64,000 nucleotides of DNA, taken from assembly GCA_022843405.1 (NCBI GenBank), contig JALHNQ010000004.1, positions 57,446 through 121,445 on the forward strand. Reading direction: 5' to 3'. The DNA is from Methylocystis sp. GTDB lineage: Bacteria; Pseudomonadota; Alphaproteobacteria; Rhizobiales; Beijerinckiaceae. The translations under genes and the position numbers were made by a program. The notes beneath the pieces are model-generated. The model was given only the letters and a program-made list of their open reading frames with translations, made no database searches and had not been told where the DNA came from. Position 1 is the stretch's first letter. Each line of letters starts with the position of its first letter. Shown in pieces: positions 56,729-64,000 of this stretch.

Positions 56729-58176
56729 GCCTTCGCCTCCTCGCTCATCAGCCGCGCCCTCAAGGAATTCGAGCCCGCCGCGACGATTTCTACTCTGACG
56801 TCGCGGCCAATATGCTCAATCGATCCCTCGACGTGGACAGGCTGCATATAGGGACTCTTGCCGGCGATTTGCCCCTCGTGACGGCCGAGCTTTTCAAAGA
56901 GCACGTCGACCTTGCGGCCGACCGTCGCGGCGTTAAACGCTTGCCGCTGCTCGTCGAGCAGGGCCTGCAACATGGCGAGGCGTTCGCTCTTTACATGTTC
57001 CTCGATCTGATCTTCGCGATCGGCTGCCGGCGTGCCGGGCCGCGGCGAATATTTGAACGAGAAGCTCGACGCGAATCCGACAGCGCGCACGAGCGCCATC
57101 GTCGCCTCGAAATCGGCGTCGCTTTCGCCGGGAAAGCCGACGATGAAATCAGACGACATGGCGATGTCGGGCCGCGCCTTTCGAAGGCGCGCGACAATCG
57201 AAAGATAAGCGTCCGCGTCATGCTTGCGGTTCATCGCCTTCAAAATGCGATCCGACCCCGACTGAACCGGCAGATGCACATAGGGCATGAGCTTTGGAAT
57301 CGCGCCATGCGCGTCAATCAACTCCTGCGCCATGTCGACCGGATGACTTGTCGTGTAGCGCAGACGCGTCAGACCGTCCATCTGCGCGAGCCGATCGAGA
57401 AGCTGCGCGAGCGTGGTTTCGCGGCCCCGTGCGTCGAGGCCGCGATAGGCGTTGACGTTTTGGCCGATCAGCGTGATTTCGCAAACCCTGGCGTCGACGA
57501 GGCGCCTTGTTTCGGCGACGATCTCGGCGATGGGACGCGACGCTTCGGTGCCTCGGGTATAGGGCACCACGCAGAAGGAGCAGAATTTGTCGCAGCCCTC
57601 CTGCACCGTAACGAAGGCTGAAACGCCGCGCGCGCGAATTTGCGTCTCATTCGGCGCGGGCAGCAGGCGAAATTTGTCCTCGACGGCGAAATCAGTATCG
57701 GCGACGCGCGCGCCGTTGTTGGCTTGGCGCAGCAGTTCCGGCAGGCGGTGATAGCTTTGCGGGCCGACGACGAGATCGACCGCGCGCTGGCGCTTCAGCA
57801 CCTCTTCGCCCTCGGCCTGCGCGACGCAGCCGGCGACGACGATTTTCATGTCGCGGCCTCGAGCGTTCAGCGCGCGTTTGGCGATCGCCAGCTTGCCGAG
57901 TTCGGAATAGATTTTTTCCGCGGCCTTTTCACGAATATGACAGGTGTTGAGGATGACGAGATCGGCGTCTTCTTCGCGGCTGGTTTCGGCGTAGCCTTCG
58001 CGGCCAAGCAGATCCGCCATGCGCGTCGCGTCATAGACGTTCATCTGGCAGCCGTAAGACTTGACCAGAACTTTGAGCGTTGGCGCCGGCTCTCCTTCAA
58101 ATGGGGCGGGACGCATCTCGACCGCGTCTAAAACTTCCGTCGTGATCTTTTTGGCTCCTACTCGCCGATCCGCCAA
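56725..58176 (-). CDS. miaB: tRNA-2-methylthio-N6-dimethylallyladenosine synthase
   Basis: A 483-aa radical-SAM methylthiotransferase that modifies A37 in tRNAs. N-terminal UPF0004 cysteines: SYGCQMN, NTCHIR and AGCVAQAEG. The radical SAM cluster is [10 protein letters not shown]-terminal TRAM domain follows. It starts the miaB-phoH-ybeY-ybeX run, overlapping phoH by 4 bp. The Fur-family gene often found before it is absent. Confidence 0.96.
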   Translation of the reverse strand: MADRRVGAKKITTEVLDAVEMRPAPFEGEPAPTLKVLVKSYGCQMNVYDATRMADLLGREGYAETSREEDADLVILNTCHIREKAAEKIYSELGKLAIAKRALNARGRDMKIVVAGCVAQAEGEEVLKRQRAVDLVVGPQSYHRLPELLRQANNGARVADTDFAVEDKFRLLPAPNETQIRARGVSAFVTVQEGCDKFCSFCVVPYTRGTEASRPIAEIVAETRRLVDARVCEITLIGQNVNAYRGLDARGRETTLAQLLDRLAQMDGLTRLRYTTSHPVDMAQELIDAHGAIPKLMPYVHLPVQSGSDRILKAMNRKHDADAYLSIVARLRKARPDIAMSSDFIVGFPGESDADFEATMALVRAVGFASSFSFKYSPRPGTPAADREDQIEEHVKSERLAMLQALLDEQRQAFNAATVGRKVDVLFEKLGRHEGQIAGKSPYMQPVHVEGSIEHIGRDVRVEIVAAGSNSLRARLMSEEAKA

Positions 58177-58195
58177 AGCGACGGGGTAAGGGTTT

Positions 58196-58241
58196 CCTCA
58201 TCCTGAGGAGCGGCCGAAGGCCGCGTCTCGAAGGATGAGGG
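58196..58241 (+). repeat. REP-like hairpin with inner stem, copy A
   Basis: A 46-bp unit: CCTCATCCTGAGGAG, then CGGCC-GAA-GGCCG, then CGTCTCGAAGGATGAGG. The outer arms pair (CCTCATCC with GGATGAGG) and there is an inner stem. Confidence 0.85.
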
Positions 58242-58271
58242 AACCCTCAAGCGGCGCCTTCTGGAAACTCG

Positions 58272-58317
58272 CCCTCGTCCTTCGAGACGGCCTCTTCGAG
58301 GCCTCCTCAGGATGAGG
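58272..58317 (-). repeat. REP-like hairpin with inner stem, copy B
   Basis: The inverted partner of 58196-58241. Read on the minus strand it has the same outer arms and loop, but the inner stem is GCCTC-GAA-GAGGC instead of CGGCC-GAA-GGCCG, so pairing is kept while sequence changes. Confidence 0.85.
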
Positions 58318-58478
58318 GCGAGGATATCACCCTTAACCCGATCGCCCTGGTCCCTCCCGCGACTCGCCGGGAGGCGGCCAACGTAAGTAATATACGATAT
58401 TTTGCGCTGGGACGCCGACGTAAATTTGGGCTCGCGCAAAAAACGCCCTTCGGAAGCTGTCAGGCGCGCGGCGCCATT

Positions 58479-58967
58479 TTAAATCTCCAGCCGCAGATTG
58501 ATCGCCGCGCGGCGTTCGCCATTGGCGCGCTGATAGTAATTCTCGCGCCGCCCAATCTCCTTGAAGCCTTCCCCGCCATATAGCTTCAGCGCGGCCTCGT
58601 TGTCGTCAGCGACCTCCAGAAAAACCAGCCGGGCGCCGCCGCGCTCGAGATTCTCCAGATGTTTTTCGAGAATGCGCCGCCCCAGTCCGGCGCCGCGGCG
58701 CGCGGGATCGACGGCGAAAGTGAGAATTTCGGCGTCAGGCGGCGTCAACCGCGACAGGATGAAGCCCCCCAGTTCGCCTCTGCGATTCTCGGCGACCGCG
58801 CCGTCCGCGACGATATGGGCGTCGGCCAGATAATTCTCAAAGTCGATTTTCGACCAGCCGAAGGCGAAGGAGGCGCCATGCAGGCGTTCGCAGTCTTCGG
58901 CGCGCTCCGAGCCGATCGGTTCGATAATGAATGTCGGCTTGGCGAAGAAGGACGAGAGCAGCGTCAT
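58479..58967 (-). CDS. rimI: ribosomal-protein-alanine N-acetyltransferase
   Basis: A 162-aa GNAT acetyltransferase; the acetyl-CoA loop is RRGAGLGRRILE (near residue 90) and the C-terminal part has LYGGEGFKEIGRRENYY. RimI acetylates the N-terminus of S18. It follows tsaB by 9 bp, as usual. Confidence 0.92.
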   Translation of the reverse strand: MTLLSSFFAKPTFIIEPIGSERAEDCERLHGASFAFGWSKIDFENYLADAHIVADGAVAENRRGELGGFILSRLTPPDAEILTFAVDPARRGAGLGRRILEKHLENLERGGARLVFLEVADDNEAALKLYGGEGFKEIGRRENYYQRANGERRAAINLRLEI

Positions 58968-58976
58968 GGCGCAAAT

Positions 58977-59717
58977 TCACGCCTGCGCCGGGGCGGCGAC
59001 GCAGGCGCCGGCCGCGTCAAGCTGACTGTCGGCGCCTTGCGCCGCGTCAGGTTCGGAGCCCGGCCCGGCGACGTATGGCTCTTTGAGATAAAGCGGGCGC
59101 GCGGGCGCGGTGTCGGGCTGCGCGGCGAGCCCCAGGCGGGCGACGAAGGCAATGTCGGGCGCGACCTGCTCGCTAGCGATCTTGACCGGAACGCCGCGGG
59201 CCCGCGCCTCTTTGGCGAGGAGCGGCGCGCCTGAGCCGATGAGCAGCAGCGGGCCGGCTCCGAGCGCGCGCAGCGCTTCATGCGCGCCGGCGCGGCGCGG
59301 CGTGAGCAGCGGGCGTCCGGCAGGATCGAAGGCGGCGATATAGACCTTGCCGTGCCGCGCATCGATCGCCGCCGCGACGACGCCGTCGAAAGGATCGAGA
59401 ATGAGCGGCGCCGCGAGCGCGGCCAGCGTCGAGACGCCGACGATCTCCGTCTTGCAGGCGAGCGCGATAGCTTGGCCGGCGGCGAGGCCGATGCGAATGC
59501 CGGTGAAAGAGCCGGGTCCCACCGTCACCGCGACCCGATCGAGCGAGGCGAAGCCGCCCTCGACCTTGCCCATGACGCGCCTGATCAGCGGCAGCAACGC
59601 CTCGGCGTGGCCGCGCGCCATCTCGATCGACTCGGCGGCGATCGGCGCCGCCGAGTCCTGGTCCAGCACGCAGGCCGAGACGGCTGGCAGGGCGGTGTCG
59701 ATCGCAAGGATTCGCAT
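58977..59717 (-). CDS. tsaB: tRNA t6A biosynthesis protein TsaB
   Basis: A 246-aa ASKHA-fold protein of the t6A complex, starting MRILAIDTALPAVSACV, with GPGSFTGIRIGLAAGQAIAL as family signature. It forms the platform for TsaD/TsaE in the t6A37 modification of ANN-decoding tRNAs. rimI follows. Confidence 0.95.
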   Translation of the reverse strand: MRILAIDTALPAVSACVLDQDSAAPIAAESIEMARGHAEALLPLIRRVMGKVEGGFASLDRVAVTVGPGSFTGIRIGLAAGQAIALACKTEIVGVSTLAALAAPLILDPFDGVVAAAIDARHGKVYIAAFDPAGRPLLTPRRAGAHEALRALGAGPLLLIGSGAPLLAKEARARGVPVKIASEQVAPDIAFVARLGLAAQPDTAPARPLYLKEPYVAGPGSEPDAAQGADSQLDAAGACVAAPAQA

Positions 59718-59791
59718 GATTCGTTGATTATGACGCTTTTCGAGGCGCGATCAACGTAGCGTCCCGAACGCGTGATGGATACGCCGTAACG

Positions 59792-60349
59792 CTACGCCGG
59801 CTCCACCGCTTTAACCTGCGGCAGGAAATGCTTCAGCAGATTTTCGATTCCATGCCGCAGCGTCGCCGTGGACGAGGGGCACCCCGAGCATGCCCCCTTC
59901 ATCGCCAGATAGACGACGCCGTCCTTGAAGCCGCGAAAGACGATGTCGCCGCCGTCGCCAGCGACCGCCGGGCGCACCCGCGTTTCGATCAGCTCCTTGA
60001 TCGTGGCGACCGTCTCGGCGTCGGCGGAATCATAGAACTCGTCGCTGGATTGCGCCGGCGCGGCCCCTTCGATCAGGAGCGGCGCGCCTGAAGCGAAATG
60101 CTCCATGATGGCGCCGAGAACGACCGGCTTCAGATGCGGCCAGTCGGCGGCGTTCTTGGTCACCGAGACGAAATCCGCGCCATACATTACCGTTTCGACG
60201 CCCTCGATCGACAGCAGCGCCTGAGCGAGCGGCGCATGGGCGGCGTCGTCCAGCGAGCGGAATTCCATCGCGCCCTGGCCGAGAACCTCCTGGCCGGGCA
60301 GAAACTTGAGCGTCGCGGGATTAGGGGTTGCTTCAGTCTGGATGAACAT
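59792..60349 (-). CDS. NifU-family Fe-S carrier protein (Nfu)
   Basis: A 185-aa Fe-S cluster carrier: N-terminal Nfu domain (MFIQTEATPNPATLKFLPG) and C-terminal NifU-like domain with CSGCPSS as cluster ligands. It hands assembled clusters to target enzymes, possibly MiaB nearby. It lies 74 bp upstream of tsaB on the same strand. Confidence 0.94.
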   Translation of the reverse strand: MFIQTEATPNPATLKFLPGQEVLGQGAMEFRSLDDAAHAPLAQALLSIEGVETVMYGADFVSVTKNAADWPHLKPVVLGAIMEHFASGAPLLIEGAAPAQSSDEFYDSADAETVATIKELIETRVRPAVAGDGGDIVFRGFKDGVVYLAMKGACSGCPSSTATLRHGIENLLKHFLPQVKAVEPA

Positions 60350-60430
60350 TTTGAGACTCCTGCGTCCGGTTCAAGGCCGGCGGGAAGTGCGCCAATATCA
60401 CAAATTGGCCGTTCTTTGACATCGTCGACA

Positions 60431-60676
60431 TTACTTAAGCGCTTCGCCGCAGTCTTGCGAGACTCTTCGGCGCGCCAGCCATCGCCTGAGCGCGACGGCG
60501 GCCCACACCGCCTCGACGAGGCCGAAGGGCCAGGCGCCTTGGAGAAACCCGTAGACTGAACCGAGCGCGCAGGCGATTGCAAAGCACAGAACGAACCAGT
60601 GGCTGCGTTCCTCCAGCGCATAGCAAAGCAGCATCGCGCTCACGGCGAAGAGCCCGAACCAGGTCAGCGCATCCAT
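60431..60676 (-). CDS. small three-helix membrane protein
   Basis: An 81-aa hydrophobic protein: about three transmembrane helices (LTWFGLFAVSAMLLCYAL, WFVLCFAIACALGSVYGFL, WPFGLVEAVWAAVAL) and a basic C-terminus. The ATG giving MDALTWFGL was chosen; a start 16 codons upstream would overlap the next gene's promoter. Homologues occur widely in Rhizobiales as hypothetical proteins. No function is known. Confidence 0.8.
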   Translation of the reverse strand: MDALTWFGLFAVSAMLLCYALEERSHWFVLCFAIACALGSVYGFLQGAWPFGLVEAVWAAVALRRWLARRRVSQDCGEALK

Positions 60677-60722
60677 CGGCGAATCTCTTTGGGCGCTCTT
60701 TGGGCGTATTCTTGCATTTGCC

Positions 60723-61148
60723 ATGCCCGAGCAAATCCCGCAGTGTCAATCGATGGACGAAGCCGCGCTCGTCGACGCCAACGCCGCCTATTACCGCGCC
60801 TTCGCCGCACGCGACCTTGGCGCGATGAGCGATCTTTGGGCGGAGGATGGCTGTTCCTGCGTTCATCCCGGCTGGCCGGCGCTTGTCGGGCGCACGCCGG
60901 TGCTCGCCTCCTACCGCGACATTTTCCGTAATCCGCAGCAGGAGGCGGTGACGGCGCGCGATCCGCAGACGCTCATCGAAGGCGCCGACGGCCGAGTGTT
61001 TTGCATCGAGGAAGTCGGCGGCGGGTTGCTACTCGCGACGAACTGGTTTCGCTGGAGCGGCGAGCGCTGGCGGCTCGCGCATCACCAGGCGGGACCGCTC
61101 GCGATGGCGCCATCGCCACGGCGCGATGGCAAACAGTCGTTTCACTGA
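60723..61148 (+). CDS. NTF2-like (SnoaL/DUF4440-type) protein
   Basis: A 141-aa single-domain NTF2-like protein: helix-rich start (LVDANAAYYRAFAARDLGAMSDLWAED), a CVHPGW segment and a C-terminal sheet (WRLAHHQAGPL). Members include isomerases and binding proteins; the substrate is unknown. It is divergent from the small membrane gene (46 bp between starts) and converges with trmJ. Confidence 0.88.
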   Translation: MPEQIPQCQSMDEAALVDANAAYYRAFAARDLGAMSDLWAEDGCSCVHPGWPALVGRTPVLASYRDIFRNPQQEAVTARDPQTLIEGADGRVFCIEEVGGGLLLATNWFRWSGERWRLAHHQAGPLAMAPSPRRDGKQSFH

Positions 61149-61175
61149 ACGAATAGCCGCGCGCGACAGGGCGGC

Positions 61176-62006
61176 TTAAGAGTCTGCGTCTTCCGCCTGC
61201 TTCTTGCGGCTCGCCTTCTTGGGCTCCCTTCGCGGGCCTTCCACCAGCCGCACGACGAGGCCCCAGAGCGTGCGCACGTCCTGCTGGGTGAGGCCCATGC
61301 GATGGAACATGTTGCGCAGGTTGCGCGACATCACCGGCTTCTTGGTCAGCGGACGGAAGAAGCCGCGCTTGTCGAGCTCGCCTTCCAAGAAATCGAAGAA
61401 GGCGAGCGTCATCTCACGCGTCGCCGGCGGCGAGCGTTCCTCGACCTCGAAGGGAATGGCGTCGCCATGCGCGGCGCGAAACCATTCATAGCCGGTGAGC
61501 AGCACCGCCTGCGCGAGATTGAGCGAGGCATAGGCGGGGTTAACCGGAAAGGTCAGGATAGCGTCGGCGAGCGCCACATCGTCATTGTCGAGGCCGGTGC
61601 GCTCGGGGCCAAACATCACGCCATGCTTCTCGCCCGCCGCTAAGCGCACCGCCATATCCGGCATTGCCCGCGACGGAGTCAGCACCGGCTTCATCTGGCC
61701 GCGTCCGCGCGCCGTCGCGGCATAGACGAAGGACAAATCCTCGATCGCCTCGCGCGCGCTCTCATAGAGCTTCGCGCTTTCGAGCAGATGCGCGGCGCCC
61801 GCCGCCGCCGCATAGGCGCCCTTGCGATAGGCGCCGGTGCGCGGCCAGCCTTCGCGCGGCGAAACGAGGCGCAGGTCGCACAGGCCGAAATTGGCCATGG
61901 CGCGGGCGCACATGCCGATGTTGACCGCGAGCTGCGGCCGCACGAGCACGATCGCCGGCCCTCCGGAAATAGCCGTCTTGCTGCGATCCGTTCCCGCCCC
62001 GACCAA
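61176..62006 (-). CDS. trmJ: TrmJ/SpoU-type RNA methyltransferase
   Basis: A 276-aa SPOUT methyltransferase (tRNA 2'-O-methylation at position 32). Motifs: IVLVRPQLAVNIGMCARAMANF (first block), FGPERTGLDNDDV and NLAQAVLLTGYEW. The TTG start is backed by AAGGAGA 5 bp upstream. C-terminal extension is Lys/Arg-rich. Divergent from icd (148 bp between starts). Confidence 0.9.
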   Translation of the reverse strand: MVGAGTDRSKTAISGGPAIVLVRPQLAVNIGMCARAMANFGLCDLRLVSPREGWPRTGAYRKGAYAAAAGAAHLLESAKLYESAREAIEDLSFVYAATARGRGQMKPVLTPSRAMPDMAVRLAAGEKHGVMFGPERTGLDNDDVALADAILTFPVNPAYASLNLAQAVLLTGYEWFRAAHGDAIPFEVEERSPPATREMTLAFFDFLEGELDKRGFFRPLTKKPVMSRNLRNMFHRMGLTQQDVRTLWGLVVRLVEGPRREPKKASRKKQAEDADS

Positions 62007-62154
62007 TTCGTCTCCTTGCCGTGTAGCGGCGGCAAATTAGGGCGGAACGCGCGCCTGGGGAAGGGCGCCGGCGGGCTGAGCAAAAGGTCCCGCGATTGCT
62101 ACCCAAATCCTTGAGCCGAGGCTATAAGGCGCGCGGCAACAGAGGAACGGGCGC

Positions 62155-63366
62155 ATGCGGAAGATCAAGGTTGCAAATCCTGTCGTCGAACTCGACGGCG
62201 ACGAAATGACCCGCATCATCTGGGCCGCCATCAAAGAAAAGCTCATTCGGCCCTATCTCGACATCGAACTCCTCTATTACGATCTCTCGATCGAAAATCG
62301 CGACGCCACGAATGATCAGGTGACGATCGACGCCGCCTACGCCATCAAGGAGCATGGCGTGGGGGTGAAATGCGCCACGATCACGCCCGACGAAGCCCGG
62401 GTGAAGGAATTTCATCTCAAAGAGATGTGGAAATCGCCGAACGGCACCATCCGCAACATCTTGGGCGGCGTCATCTTCCGCGAGCCGATCATCTGCAGAA
62501 ACGTGCCGCGCCTGGTGCCGGGATGGACGCAGCCGATCATCGTCGGCCGCCATGCCTTCGGCGATCAATATAAGGCAACCGATTTCAAGGTGCCCGGCAA
62601 AGGCCGTCTGACCATCAGATTCGAAGGCGTCGACGGCGACGTGATCGAGAAGGAAGTTTTCGAGTTTCCCGGCTCCGGCGTCGCGCTGGCGATGTATAAT
62701 CTCGACGAGTCGATCAGCGAGTTTGCGCGCGCGACATTCAATTACGGGCTTACGCGCAGATATCCAGTGTATCTCTCGACCAAGAACACGATCCTCAAAG
62801 CCTATGACGGTCGTTTCAAGGATCTGTTCCAGCAGATTTACGACGCCGAGTTCAGATCGAAATTCGAGGCGCTCGGCCTCACTTACGAGCATCGCCTGAT
62901 CGACGATATGGTCGCTTCAGCGCTCAAATGGTCCGGCGGCTACATCTGGGCGTGCAAGAATTACGATGGCGACGTGCAGTCCGACACGGTGGCGCAGGGC
63001 TTCGGTTCGCTCGGCCTGATGACGAGCGTGCTGATGACGCCCGACGGCAAGACCGTCGAGGCTGAAGCCGCCCATGGCACGGTGACGCGCCACTATCGCG
63101 AACATCAGAAGGGGCATGAGACGTCGACCAACTCGATCGCCTCGATTTTCGCCTGGACGCGCGCGCTCGCGCATCGCGGCAAGCTCGACGGGAACGATGA
63201 CCTGATCCGGTTCGCGCGCACGCTTGAGGAAGTCTGCGTCGCAACCGTCGAGTCGGGCTTCATGACCAAGGATCTGGCGCTGCTTGTCGGCTGCAACCAG
63301 AAATGGCTGTCGACCACGGGCTTCCTGGACAAAGTCGACGAAAATCTGCGTCGAGCTATGGAATGA
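62155..63366 (+). CDS. icd: NADP-dependent isocitrate dehydrogenase
   Basis: TCA-cycle enzyme, isocitrate to 2-oxoglutarate (403 aa). It is the eukaryote-like (type II) class: [14 protein letters not shown] at the N-terminus, [13 protein letters not shown] for isocitrate binding, and [17 protein letters not shown] for metal binding. The ATG with GAGGAACGGG upstream was used. It supplies the 2-oxoglutarate sensed by PII. Confidence 0.96.
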   Translation: MRKIKVANPVVELDGDEMTRIIWAAIKEKLIRPYLDIELLYYDLSIENRDATNDQVTIDAAYAIKEHGVGVKCATITPDEARVKEFHLKEMWKSPNGTIRNILGGVIFREPIICRNVPRLVPGWTQPIIVGRHAFGDQYKATDFKVPGKGRLTIRFEGVDGDVIEKEVFEFPGSGVALAMYNLDESISEFARATFNYGLTRRYPVYLSTKNTILKAYDGRFKDLFQQIYDAEFRSKFEALGLTYEHRLIDDMVASALKWSGGYIWACKNYDGDVQSDTVAQGFGSLGLMTSVLMTPDGKTVEAEAAHGTVTRHYREHQKGHETSTNSIASIFAWTRALAHRGKLDGNDDLIRFARTLEEVCVATVESGFMTKDLALLVGCNQKWLSTTGFLDKVDENLRRAME

Positions 63367-63448
63367 ATGGCGGCGCGAGGAGTGATTGTAAGTGGCGCCG
63401 GCCGCGTCTATATAGGCGTCGCCTATAGGCCAATTAAGGATTCGCGAG

Positions 63449-63865
63449 ATGGCGGTGGATCTGGAAGAAACTTATAAGCCTTCCGATGACGAACCCTTTA
63501 TGTGCGATCGGCAGCGCGAGTATTTTCGGCGCAAACTGCTGGCTTGGAAGGAAGACATTCTGCACGAAAGCCGGGAAACGCTCGCCGCACTGCAGAATGA
63601 AAACGAAAATCATCCCGACCTCGCGGACCGCGCATCGTCCGAAACCGATCGCGCGATCGAACTACGGGCGCGCGATCGGCAGCGCAAGCTGATTGCAAAA
63701 ATCGACTCGGCGCTGACGCGCCTCGACGACGGCAGCTACGGCTATTGCGAGGAGACGGGCGAGCCGATTTCTCTCAAGCGCCTCGACGCGCGTCCGATCG
63801 CGACTCTGTCGATCGAGGCGCAGGAGCGTCACGAACGGCGCGAAAAGGTCTATCGAGACGATTAG
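63449..63865 (+). CDS. dksA: RNA polymerase-binding protein DksA, zinc-less type
   Basis: A 138-aa protein that binds the secondary channel of RNA polymerase and works with ppGpp. The coiled-coil core is followed by DDGSYGYCEETGEPISLKRL and ATLSIEAQERHERREKVYRDD. Only one of the four zinc cysteines remains (C, T, S, A at the four positions), which is usual for alphaproteobacterial DksA. A terminator lies downstream. Confidence 0.95.
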   Translation: MAVDLEETYKPSDDEPFMCDRQREYFRRKLLAWKEDILHESRETLAALQNENENHPDLADRASSETDRAIELRARDRQRKLIAKIDSALTRLDDGSYGYCEETGEPISLKRLDARPIATLSIEAQERHERREKVYRDD

Positions 63866-63896
63866 AGCGCGAAGCCCGTTTCGAACTCAGAATTGA

Positions 63897-63925
63897 AAGG
63901 CGTCGCCAGTCGCGACGCCTTTTTT
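63897..63925. terminator. terminator downstream of dksA
   Basis: A 9-bp stem AGGCGTCGC / GCGACGCCT with a 5-nt loop followed by TTTTTT on the plus strand. The minus-strand side has AAT/TTTC near it, so it may also end the convergent fliO-like gene. Confidence 0.85.
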
Positions 63926-63926
63926 A

Positions 63927-64000
63927 TTATTTCTCGTCGGAGCGCCCGAGCAGCCGCGCCATCTCAGCTTCAAGCGAGTCCAGCGGGTCGACCTCGGCTG
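63927..64000 (-). CDS. probable FliO C-terminus, cut by window edge
   Basis: The last 23 codons of a minus-strand gene ending DSLEAEMARLLGRSDEK. This short acidic/hydrophobic tail resembles the C-terminus of flagellar biosynthesis protein FliO, which lies next to dksA in some Rhizobiales. The rest is beyond the window, so the call is tentative. Confidence 0.45.
   Translation of the reverse strand, partial: AEVDPLDSLEAEMARLLGRSDEK

Larger units (their letters stand above)
58177..58478. other. 302-bp repeat-rich gap between rimI and miaB
   Basis: It holds the inverted REP-like pair (58196-58241, 58272-58317) and the 17-bp match to 8166-8182. No gene is supported. The right part (58380-58470) is AT-rich and without coding signals. 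Confidence 0.75.

Overview
The window looks like chromosomal DNA from a GC-rich alphaproteobacterium of the order Hyphomicrobiales (Rhizobiales). The evidence is gene order (miaB-phoH-ybeY-ybeX-lnt-xre-metK-trmB; radA-cvpA-purF-SDR; plsX-fabH-ihfA; lpp-type aminopeptidase-NlpC/P60-MaoC), a DksA lacking most zinc cysteines, a DUF992 protein and EcsC/DUF1289/DUF3971 proteins. A methanotroph-type family (Methylocystaceae/Beijerinckiaceae) is possible, but no diagnostic methane gene lies here, so that is only a guess. No rRNA, tRNA, CRISPR array, prophage or insertion sequence was recognised.

Layout. 1-8.1 kb: the end of a Bcp peroxiredoxin gene, a large AsmA-like envelope protein, tyrS, and an MBOAT/AlgX-like pair for polysaccharide O-acetylation. 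8.3-12 kb: SRPBCC, EcsC, DUF992, an SDR and a FitAB-type toxin-antitoxin (TA) pair. 12.2-19.5 kb: purF, cvpA, radA, ihfA, fabH, plsX and DUF177, all on the minus strand. 19.6-26.6 kb: bamE, a lytic transglycosylase, argC and a plus-strand island (DUF1289, small membrane protein, flavodoxin, POT and MHS transporters, small secreted protein). 26.7-30.3 kb: rpsI/rplM, an AbrB-PIN TA pair and a glnK-amtB operon with a strong sigma-54 promoter. 30.6-33.3 kb: leucyl aminopeptidase, NlpC/P60 and MaoC with overlapping ends. 33.3-39.9 kb: the yejABEF peptide/microcin-C importer with a TA pair inside it. 40-43.4 kb: gabD, a 5'-nucleotidase and a DUF559 nuclease-fold gene flanked by inverted repeats. 43.6-49.3 kb: a second glnK-amtB pair, tesB, Trm112, LON-domain, CnoX-like and trmB genes. 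49.4-62 kb: metK, xre, lnt, two small secreted proteins, ybeX, ybeY, phoH, miaB, rimI, tsaB, nfu and trmJ. 62.1-64 kb: icd, dksA and the end of a probable fliO.

The parts most worth a second look are: two TA modules sitting inside otherwise conserved operons with tight or overlapping junctions; a 0.49-kb unit in which a DUF559 gene lies between inverted REP-like hairpins; dispersed hairpin repeats whose copies differ by compensatory changes, one pair occupying the place where a Fur-family gene is often found; and paralogous glnK-amtB operons with different promoters and an AmtB that carries an Ala-rich insertion.

Most genes are housekeeping or cell-envelope genes, and the accessory material sits at the junctions between conserved blocks. 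Start codons were chosen by family length and Shine-Dalgarno fit. Family names come from motif recognition, not database searches.
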